Origin: Treponema sp.
GTDB lineage: Bacteria > Spirochaetota > Spirochaetia > Treponematales > Rectinemataceae
DNA length: 5,490 nucleotides
Direction of reading: 5' to 3'
NCBI GenBank assembly: GCA_012516755.1
Contig: JAAYWE010000187.1
Location: 1 to 5,490 of the forward strand
Shown: positions 1-5,490 of the stretch, piece by piece
Layout: each line of letters starts with the position of its first letter
How positions within the stretch are numbered: the first letter of the stretch is position 1
The notes under the pieces: generated by a model
Databases searched by the model: none
Told to the model about the DNA's origin: nothing
Seen by the model: only the letters and a program-made list of their open reading frames with translations
Position numbers and translations under genes: made by a program

Positions 1-7
1 AACGCTA

Positions 8-1822
8 ATGAAATTTCTTTTTGTACAATTGCCTGCACAGATGCCCGACTGGAATTCGGTACCTGCAAATGTCCCATTAGCTGCCGGATATCTGGCATCC
101 TATGCGGAATCAAAAGGATTGCTCAATCGTCGAGAATGGACAATACTTGAGCCTCCCATAGCGAACTATGGGTCAGATGCTTCCATTATTGCGTCTATTG
201 TTGTGCGCGAGCCAGATGTTGTTGCATTTACTCTCTATTCATGGAATATAGAGCGCAGCCTCTTCCTGGCCGAAAAACTCTCATCACAGCTGCCTCGCGC
301 TCGATTGATAGCCGGTGGCCCGGAAGTCGTCAAACCAATGCCAATTACATCGAAATCGCCTTTTAATAGCCTAATATGTGGCGAAGGAGAAGAAGCATTT
401 GCGGATATACTGCAAGATATTCTCGAGCACAGGCCAATTTCATCTTTCTATAGTTCAGACAAACTCATAGACCTCAACAAATTGCCAAATCCATATCTGA
501 ATGGCGCTCTGTATTTCGATCCGAACTTTCAGGTTCATATCGAGACTATGCGGGGATGCAATTCAAAATGCTCATATTGCTATTATGGGAAGAATTATAA
601 AACCGTTCGCTATTTTCCGCATGAACAGATCCTGGAAGTAATTCGCCTTGCCTCGGAGGCAGGTATTCCAGAAATCTATATAATGGACCCCAATTTTCAA
701 ATAAGGCCTGATTTTGCAGGAAAGCTTCGAGATATCGCATTTGTAAATCATGCACATACGTCTATTCATACCGAGCTCAGACTCGAAGATATTGACGAAG
801 AGATAGCCGGTCTTCTAAAAGAAGCAGGCATTGTATCGGTCGAAGCGGGACTTCAAAGCACAAATTCCAAGGCTTTGGAAGCTATTCACAGAAGCTTCGA
901 TAGAAAGGCCTTTGAACGCGGGGCCGAACTTCTCCAGAGACAGAAAATCATAATAAAGACAGGTCTCATACTCGGCTTGCCATACGATGGCTATGAGCAG
1001 GTCATTGAAACCTTCGATTTTCTTGGAATGCAGGGGCTCGGTCAAGAAGCAGAGTTGTATCCACTCTCGCTGCTTCCTGGAACAGAGATCAGAGAACGAG
1101 CTGACGAGTATGGCATGAGTGCAATGGACCCTCCTCCATATCTCGTAACCAGCACACACTGGATATCCTATGATGATATAGTCGATGCGATTTCGGCCTT
1201 TGAGGAGAGCTTCGATGTGGAGTGGGCAATGCCTCCTGCACCTCATTTTCAACTTTTTAAAGAAGGATTCGTCTCATTCATCGATCTCCGAAAGCCCGAG
1301 AATATAGATTGGATGCGTCTCAATCCGGAAAAACTGTCAAACTCCATCACTCTTCTAGTCGATGCAGACGACCCCGAAATACTGTCCCGAGTAGTCAGAG
1401 CAGCCAGAGACCTACGTAAAGACAATCCCTACACACTCTATCAAATCGTGCTTACAAGCGAGACAAGAATACCTTCCGAGAAACTTGTTGAGAGAATTAG
1501 GGATGCGTTCATGAACTCTGCTCACTATTATGAGCTCATGAACTCATTTTCCCCCGATCCGCAGACTAGTTATCAAACCAGAATATTCTTTGCTACCAAG
1601 AACTTTACCCTTGCGTATCGAGCCCTCGAAGAAGCTCAAGACATGGAGACAATGGTGATCCTAAGCGGAAAGGGTGGCTACAATTCGGATCGCCTTGCGG
1701 AGCTTCTGCCTTATGTGATTTTCGATAAATTATCTCTTCCTTTTGATCGACTTTACGAACTCATATCAATCTACGCTGATTTTCCGCATATGTTGATTGA
1801 GGCACCTGAAGGACTCTTCTGA
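8..1822 (+). CDS. B12-binding-domain radical SAM protein, substrate unknown
   Basis: This 604-residue protein has the layout of the cobalamin-binding radical SAM superfamily. Residues 1-140 form a Rossmann-like B12-binding domain: an opening beta strand, a PLAAGYLASYAES segment (23-35) matching the family's PLGLAYLAAYLE-type helix, LIAGGPEV (100-107) and CGEGEEAF (124-131). The radical SAM core follows with the CxxxCxxC cluster motif at Cys184, Cys188 and Cys191, an IYIMDPNF strand (223-230), SVEAGLQS (277-284), GLILGLP (319-325) and PLSLLPGTE (352-360). The three cysteines should bind a [4Fe-4S] cluster that cleaves S-adenosylmethionine. The family includes methyltransferases and ring-forming or rearranging enzymes, so the reaction cannot be named. 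No DxHxxG lower-ligand motif is seen, which is common in this family. Residues 411-604 are unassigned. The ATG at 8 fits the usual family N-terminus, but only seven bases lie upstream, the frame is open to the window edge and no ribosome site can be seen. The protein is probably cytoplasmic. Family confidence is high; function is unknown. Confidence 0.93.
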   Translation: MKFLFVQLPAQMPDWNSVPANVPLAAGYLASYAESKGLLNRREWTILEPPIANYGSDASIIASIVVREPDVVAFTLYSWNIERSLFLAEKLSSQLPRARLIAGGPEVVKPMPITSKSPFNSLICGEGEEAFADILQDILEHRPISSFYSSDKLIDLNKLPNPYLNGALYFDPNFQVHIETMRGCNSKCSYCYYGKNYKTVRYFPHEQILEVIRLASEAGIPEIYIMDPNFQIRPDFAGKLRDIAFVNHAHTSIHTELRLEDIDEEIAGLLKEAGIVSVEAGLQSTNSKALEAIHRSFDRKAFERGAELLQRQKIIIKTGLILGLPYDGYEQVIETFDFLGMQGLGQEAELYPLSLLPGTEIRERADEYGMSAMDPPPYLVTSTHWISYDDIVDAISAFEESFDVEWAMPPAPHFQLFKEGFVSFIDLRKPENIDWMRLNPEKLSNSITLLVDADDPEILSRVVRAARDLRKDNPYTLYQIVLTSETRIPSEKLVERIRDAFMNSAHYYELMNSFSPDPQTSYQTRIFFATKNFTLAYRALEEAQDMETMVILSGKGGYNSDRLAELLPYVIFDKLSLPFDRLYELISIYADFPHMLIEAPEGLF

Positions 1823-1864
1823 GATACCAGGCTGATTGTCTTTATAATTCTGTTCTATAAGGCC
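1823..1864. other. convergent intergenic gap, no clear terminator
   Basis: This 42-base AT-rich gap separates the stop codons of two converging genes. It has no GC-rich hairpin followed by a T run on either strand. The only inverted repeat noticed uses an arm inside the dehydrogenase gene and has a loop of about 48 bases, which is a poor fit to an intrinsic terminator. Termination may depend on Rho or on a signal I cannot recognise. Confidence 0.5.
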
Positions 1865-2842
1865 TCAATACATCTTAGAAAGGTCAGCCTGCCAGATACC
1901 GCGCCCTGTCCTGAGGTAAGATCTAATGTTAGCCACTGTGTCTTCGATCGATTTAGCCGAGGCTCGATTTGTCGATCCTCCCACATGGGGGGAAAGCACC
2001 ACATTGGAAAGTTTATGTATAGGATAACGCGAAGGCGCACCCACTACACCTGTGGCAGGGTATGTATACCATGTATCGATGGCGGCACCTTTCAGCACTC
2101 CATTCTTTAGAGCTTCGTACAAGCCTTCTTCGTTCACGATCGACCCTCTGCCCACATTGACCAGGAATTTCCCCTTCATGTTCATGAGCATCTCTTTTGA
2201 GATAAGATTCTCGGTCTCTTTAGTAGCCGGAAGCGCTATGAAGATAATCTCGGCAAAATCGATGGCTTCCTGCAAAGTGGGCACTATGGAATCGAAATGA
2301 GCTGGTTTTTTGGCGTCTTTTGTCCTGCGCCAGCCATATACCGTGCAATGAAATGCCTTGAGAAGACCAGCCAGCTCCTGACCAATGGCTCCTGTCCCCA
2401 GAATCGAACAATTCCGACCATATAGAGTATCCCAGTTGTCTTCTGCTCCTCGATTAACCCAAAAACCATGCCATATCTCATTTTTGAGGTCATTGTGGTA
2501 CTCGATGACCCTTCCATAAAAAGCAAGAGTTAGGGCAAGAGCTTTTTCGGCGACATCGAAGGCATTGGAATGAACATTATATACCTGAATATTGCGCTCT
2601 AACATCAATTGAGAAGGCAGATGATTTATCCCCGTAAATGGCTGAAACAGGGCTTTAAGGTTTGTCGCTGCTTTGAAAACATCGGCTGGAATACGCCCAG
2701 CAATGATTAGATCCAGCGAACCTATTTCGGAGGAATCTGAGGTGAGCCCTTCCAACCATGTGTGATCAGGAAATTCTTCTCTCAGCTGTTCTATGATGGT
2801 TCGCCAGATAGACTGAATCGGCATGAAGGATCCAATTTTCAT
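1865..2842 (-). CDS. D-isomer-specific 2-hydroxyacid dehydrogenase family protein, catalytic Glu replaced by Tyr
   Basis: This 325-residue protein has the normal length and two-domain layout of the D-2-hydroxyacid dehydrogenase family, which interconverts 2-oxoacids and D-2-hydroxyacids using NAD(P)H. The catalytic domain is made of residues 1 to about 98 plus the C-terminal tail, with the substrate-loop region PFTGINHLP at 68-76. The inserted nucleotide-binding domain has GTGAIG at 149-154 (GxGxxG), NVGRGSIVNE at 229-238 with the substrate-binding Arg232, and SPHVGG at 284-289 with the proton-relay His286. The Glu expected in a DVFxxEP motif is missing: the protein reads DTWYTYP at 256-262, with Tyr261 in the Glu position and no Glu from 244 to 299. 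After the second Rossmann strand it reads GWRR (170-173) rather than the usual Asp, which hints at NADP(H). The ATG at 2842 has a good ribosome site 5 bases upstream. Substrate is unknown; glyoxylate, hydroxypyruvate or another 2-oxoacid are possible. The gene is transcribed alone, converging with the radical SAM gene and diverging from the lipoprotein gene. It is probably a cytoplasmic enzyme. Confidence 0.93.
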   Translation of the reverse strand: MKIGSFMPIQSIWRTIIEQLREEFPDHTWLEGLTSDSSEIGSLDLIIAGRIPADVFKAATNLKALFQPFTGINHLPSQLMLERNIQVYNVHSNAFDVAEKALALTLAFYGRVIEYHNDLKNEIWHGFWVNRGAEDNWDTLYGRNCSILGTGAIGQELAGLLKAFHCTVYGWRRTKDAKKPAHFDSIVPTLQEAIDFAEIIFIALPATKETENLISKEMLMNMKGKFLVNVGRGSIVNEEGLYEALKNGVLKGAAIDTWYTYPATGVVGAPSRYPIHKLSNVVLSPHVGGSTNRASAKSIEDTVANIRSYLRTGRGIWQADLSKMY

Positions 2843-2847
2843 GATGG

Positions 2848-2855
2848 CCTCTCTT
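2848..2855 (-). promoter_or_regulatory. ribosome binding site of the dehydrogenase gene
   Basis: Read on the - strand this is AAGAGAGG, a purine-rich Shine-Dalgarno-like run ending 5 bases before the ATG at 2842. It supports that start codon over the internal Met7 codon. Confidence 0.65.
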
Positions 2856-2984
2856 AAAATAAACTATATCATATATATGGAAGCATACTTGGTTCCTAAA
2901 TGCAAGCAACCTTATGAAATTATCAACTTTTTGCGATATAAATTGTGAAGACTAGGGATTTGTATTAATGATGCCGATATTCTT

Positions 2985-2993
2985 GAAGGGAGA
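2985..2993 (+). promoter_or_regulatory. ribosome binding site of the ankyrin lipoprotein gene
   Basis: GAAGGGAGA is a strong Shine-Dalgarno-like run that ends 8 bases before the ATG at 3002. It fixes that ATG as the start, which also yields a complete lipoprotein signal peptide. Confidence 0.75.
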
Positions 2994-3001
2994 TATTGAG
3001 A

Positions 3002-3076
3002 ATGCAAAGACGATCTTTTAAGGTAGGACGATTTTTCTCCGCAATTATTGCCGTGCTATTTCTGCTTGGAGGTTGC
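3002..3076 (+). other. lipoprotein signal peptide with lipobox Cys25
   Basis: The first 25 codons give MQRRSFKVGR, then a hydrophobic run ending LLGGC. L-G-G-C matches the lipobox pattern recognised by lipoprotein signal peptidase, with cleavage before Cys25. The next residues are Ala and Thr, with no Asp at +2. By the enterobacterial rule that would favour the outer membrane, but sorting rules differ between phyla and should not be relied on here. Confidence 0.85.
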
Positions 3077-5490
3077 GCGACCTCCCCTGCAAAAAATAAA
3101 GAGGTCACTCTAAACGATCTAGTAATCCAGGGTGATTTTGAAGGTATACGAAAGTTCTATTCAAACCAAGAGGAATTGAACAAACCTTCAAATACAGAAC
3201 CCTATATCGGACTTTACCCTCTTCATATCGCAGTAACCCAAGGCAATGCTCAGATAGCAGAGATTCTAATTGTGCTGGGTGCTAAGCCAGATAATCAAGA
3301 TCTCTCTGGAAAAACAGCTTTACGATATGCAGTGGACAGAAAACAGACAGCAATGGTAAAGATGCTCATCGATAGAGGGGCTGATCCTTTTATCACAGAT
3401 GTGGGCGGGACTTCTCCAGCCCTGGTAGCGCTACACTCAGACATTAGCCTTCTCGATGCAATGTTCAACTCTCGAAATATCAATAACACCGGTCCCGATG
3501 GAAGAACCATTCTGCACCATGCTTCCGATGCACTAATGCCAAAAGAAGTCGACCTACTTCTATCCAAAGGTGCCCTTGTACAGATAAAAGATAAGGCAGA
3601 CAGGACCGCCCTCGATCTCGCTCTCCTTTATCCGGAGAAACTGGAAGCAGCCCAGATAGCCGAGAAGCTGATTCTAAAGGGGGCAAATCCTTCTTTCCCA
3701 GAGTTTTCGTGGTTTGCGGATACCGTGCGGAGGCCTGATTATGGTGCTGCCCGCTTTGCTAATGGCAACACGCCTTTGCATGAGGCTATCTCCCGATATC
3801 AACATGGTTTTGCGCTTTTTCTATTGCTCAATAATGTCGATCCCAATCTCAAGAATTTAAATGGAGATGCATCCCTTCACCTGGCGGTAAAGATGGGATA
3901 TGTCGAGGGTGCAAGACTTCTGCTCTCTCATAATGCAAATCCAGATATTCTCGATGCTAATCAGAGCACGCCTCTGCATCTCACCGTTCCAGCTACACAG
4001 CGTCTTGAAATGGTCAAACTTCTCTTAGCATTTAAGGCCAACCCTGCACTAATGGATATCCAAGGAAATACGCCACTCCATAAGGCAGTAGCGCAGTTAT
4101 ATGCTCCCGAAATAGTCGAAACCCTTATTCAAGCAGGCGCCCCTGTAAATGCACAGAATTCCAAAGGAGACACACCTCTTATTATATGCGCCAGGACCGA
4201 GCATTATGAATATGCAAGGCCTCTAATCGAAGCTAATGCGGAAATCTTCAAGATGAACCAAGCAGGCGAAAATGCTCTCAAGATTGCATTGAGTAAAGGC
4301 TATACTGCCGTGGACAATATCGTACTGCCATCCAATGTGAACCAGAGCGATGATAACTCTAACAGTGTTCTCATGACTGCTGTATCGCTTAAAGCTAGCC
4401 CGGATGTTCTCAAGCTGATACTCTCTAAGGGAGCTGATCCGAACGCTAAGAACAAAGCCCAAGATACTGCTTTGCATATTTCTGTCAGACAAAACTATGC
4501 TCAGCAGGGTATCGTGCTATTGGATGCCAATGCAGACATATTTCAATATAACGCGGTCCAAGAGAATCCCCTGTTTCTCGCACTCACCGCAAAACCCGCA
4601 CCTTTGGAATGGTTTTTCAGGCCAAATGTGATAACCGCTACGGATGCAAATGGAGATTCTGTAGTCCACCATGCTGCCCGCAAGAATCTTCCCGAAGGAA
4701 TTTCTTACCTCGTCAAAAAGGGAGCAAATATCGAAGCACTCAATAATGCAGGAGAGATTCCACTTCATACGGCTGCGAAATACGATGCTACTGATGCAAT
4801 TCGTTATCTGGTAAGCGCGGGGTCTTCATTGAATGCAGCAAATAAGAATGGCGATATCCCTCTCCAAAGCGCGGTATTGAATGGAGCTTTCAAAGCAACT
4901 CAGATGCTCCTTGCAGCAGGCTCTCCAGTGAATAATCAGAATTATTCTGGCGAGACAGCATTGCATCAAGCCAGCAAGAACAACAGCGCCATGATTATCC
5001 AGCTACTTACAGCTCAAGGTGCACAGACCGAGATTCAAGACAGTCGCGGTTTTACCCCACTCATAACCGCAGCGGCCAATGATCGCTATGATGCCGCAAG
5101 TGAGCTTATCAAGGCTAAGGCCGTCATCGATACGCGTGACTACCTTGGATCCACACCTCTATATCATGCCGTAAGTGGTGAATATGCCGCATTGATAAGA
5201 TTGTTCTTGGTAAACGATGCCGATATTCATGCTCTGAATGCTCAAGAACTCTCTCCGTTTAAATTATCACTTTCGAAGAATCCACAGATAACTCCCGAAT
5301 TCTATACAGATAAGCTTATAAACAAGCCCGATTCCAGCGGAGATTGTGTTCTGCATATACTAGTTAAGAGTGGACAAGATAAGGAAGCTCTTACACAAGC
5401 AATCAAACATGGAGCCAATCTTGATGCGAGAAACTCAAAAGGAGATACTCCTCTTATGCTCGCTCTTAAAAAGGGTGATCTTAACGCAGC
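3002..5490 (+). CDS. large ankyrin-repeat lipoprotein, 3' end beyond the window
   Basis: The reading frame is open from the ATG at 3002 to the window edge: 829 complete codons plus two bases, with no stop, so the gene is partial only because the window ends. Residues 1-25 form a lipoprotein signal: basic start (Arg3, Arg4, Lys7, Arg10), hydrophobic stretch 11-22 and lipobox LGGC with Cys25 as the lipidation site. The mature protein should be anchored in a membrane facing the periplasm or the outside. From about residue 36 the chain is made of some 23-24 ankyrin repeats, recognised by recurring GxTPLHxA helix starts (for example 255-262, 355-362, 584-591, 650-656, 716-723) and GA-D/N-hairpin turns about 33 residues apart. 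Ankyrin arrays bind other proteins and have no catalytic role of their own, so the partner is unknown. An aromatic-rich insertion lies near 231-254, and four shortened modules recur. It could be a surface or periplasmic adhesion, scaffold or host-interaction protein; none of these is shown by the sequence. No partner gene is visible downstream. Confidence 0.92.
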   Translation, partial: MQRRSFKVGRFFSAIIAVLFLLGGCATSPAKNKEVTLNDLVIQGDFEGIRKFYSNQEELNKPSNTEPYIGLYPLHIAVTQGNAQIAEILIVLGAKPDNQDLSGKTALRYAVDRKQTAMVKMLIDRGADPFITDVGGTSPALVALHSDISLLDAMFNSRNINNTGPDGRTILHHASDALMPKEVDLLLSKGALVQIKDKADRTALDLALLYPEKLEAAQIAEKLILKGANPSFPEFSWFADTVRRPDYGAARFANGNTPLHEAISRYQHGFALFLLLNNVDPNLKNLNGDASLHLAVKMGYVEGARLLLSHNANPDILDANQSTPLHLTVPATQRLEMVKLLLAFKANPALMDIQGNTPLHKAVAQLYAPEIVETLIQAGAPVNAQNSKGDTPLIICARTEHYEYARPLIEANAEIFKMNQAGENALKIALSKGYTAVDNIVLPSNVNQSDDNSNSVLMTAVSLKASPDVLKLILSKGADPNAKNKAQDTALHISVRQNYAQQGIVLLDANADIFQYNAVQENPLFLALTAKPAPLEWFFRPNVITATDANGDSVVHHAARKNLPEGISYLVKKGANIEALNNAGEIPLHTAAKYDATDAIRYLVSAGSSLNAANKNGDIPLQSAVLNGAFKATQMLLAAGSPVNNQNYSGETALHQASKNNSAMIIQLLTAQGAQTEIQDSRGFTPLITAAANDRYDAASELIKAKAVIDTRDYLGSTPLYHAVSGEYAALIRLFLVNDADIHALNAQELSPFKLSLSKNPQITPEFYTDKLINKPDSSGDCVLHILVKSGQDKEALTQAIKHGANLDARNSKGDTPLMLALKKGDLNA
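3209..5488 (+). repeat. ankyrin repeat array, about 23 units, cut by the window edge
   Basis: This is a protein-level tandem array inside the lipoprotein gene. Clear units start with PLH- or TPL-type motifs at about residues 72, 105, 170, 202, 257, 290, 323, 357, 391, 424, 456, 489, 523, 554, 586, 619, 652, 686, 718, 752, 783 and 816, mostly 33 residues apart. A degenerate capping unit at about 36-67 lies before the array. Repeats are strongly diverged at the DNA level, so they look old rather than recently expanded. The best local identity noticed is NSKGDTPL, found at 386-393 and again at 811-818. The last unit is truncated by the window end. Confidence 0.88.

Larger units (their letters stand above)
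2843..3001. promoter_or_regulatory. divergent intergenic region with start signals for two genes
   Basis: This 159-base AT-rich region lies between the divergent dehydrogenase and lipoprotein genes, so it should hold promoters for both. For the - strand, TATGAT (top-strand ATCATA at 2868-2873) resembles a -10 box about 25 bases before the start codon, but no good -35 sits 17 bases further out. A TTGATA (top strand 2921-2926) resembles a -35 box but has no well-spaced partner. For the + strand, TATAAA (2937-2942) and TATTAA (2963-2968) are -10-like, again without a convincing -35. CATATATATG at 2870-2879 is a perfect 10-base palindrome but is simple AT alternation. Individual promoter assignments are weak; only the regional inference is firm. 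Confidence 0.45.

Noticed and set aside
815..1252. Antisense open frame of 145 codons within the radical SAM gene
   Set aside because: It lies wholly opposite conserved radical SAM core sequence, has no recognisable domain and is explained as a shadow of the real gene.
1828..1891. Inverted repeat CAGGCTGA (1828-1835) and TCAGCCTG (1884-1891) spanning the convergent gap
   Set aside because: The arms are perfect but only 8 bases long, the loop is about 48 bases, there is no T run and one arm lies in dehydrogenase codons. It is a likely chance match rather than a terminator.
2052..2300. Forward open frame of 82 codons opposite the dehydrogenase gene
   Set aside because: It lies opposite the cofactor and active-site motifs of the dehydrogenase, with no domain and no independent start signal.
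2891..2911. GGTT...AACC inverted repeat in the divergent intergenic region as a possible operator
   Set aside because: The arms are only four bases with a 13-base loop, which is expected by chance in 159 bases.
2968..3021. Short open frame of 17 codons (starting ATG ATG) overlapping the lipoprotein start
   Set aside because: It has no ribosome site of its own, no recognisable leader-peptide feature such as a codon run, and its frame overlaps the well-supported start at 3002.
3295..4768. Several antisense open frames of 68-90 codons within the ankyrin gene
   Set aside because: All lie opposite clear ankyrin repeats and show no domain, start signal or coding character of their own.

Overview
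The window looks like bacterial chromosomal DNA, slightly AT-rich by eye and almost fully coding. It holds three protein genes. From left to right they are a complete (or nearly complete) B12-binding-type radical SAM protein on the + strand, a complete D-2-hydroxyacid dehydrogenase on the - strand, and a very large ankyrin-repeat lipoprotein on the + strand that runs off the right edge. No RNA genes, insertion sequences, CRISPR array, phage genes or tRNA-linked attachment sites were seen. A lipoprotein signal followed by a long ankyrin array is a style familiar from spirochaetes (Treponema and relatives). That is the best guess for the host, but it rests on architecture only and is held with low to moderate confidence.

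The radical SAM gene (8-1822) and the dehydrogenase gene (1865-2842) converge across a 42-base gap with no convincing intrinsic terminator. The dehydrogenase and the lipoprotein gene (from 3002) diverge from a 159-base AT-rich intergenic region. That region must hold the start signals of both genes, and each gene has a visible Shine-Dalgarno sequence. No two genes lie in the same direction next to each other, so nothing shows an operon or a joint pathway. The three are best read as independent neighbours.

Three points deserve a second look. The dehydrogenase keeps the family's Arg and His but has Tyr where the catalytic Glu of the Arg-Glu-His triad should be, and its cofactor loop lacks the usual NAD-selecting Asp. 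The ankyrin array is not uniform: four 31-residue modules, each followed by a repeat ending in a Lys-(x)-Gly-Ala turn, recur as composite units of about 65 residues. One hairpin also carries an aromatic-rich insertion of about 18 residues. The radical SAM protein has about 190 C-terminal residues that I cannot assign to a known domain. I found no convincing evidence of a multi-gene undescribed system.
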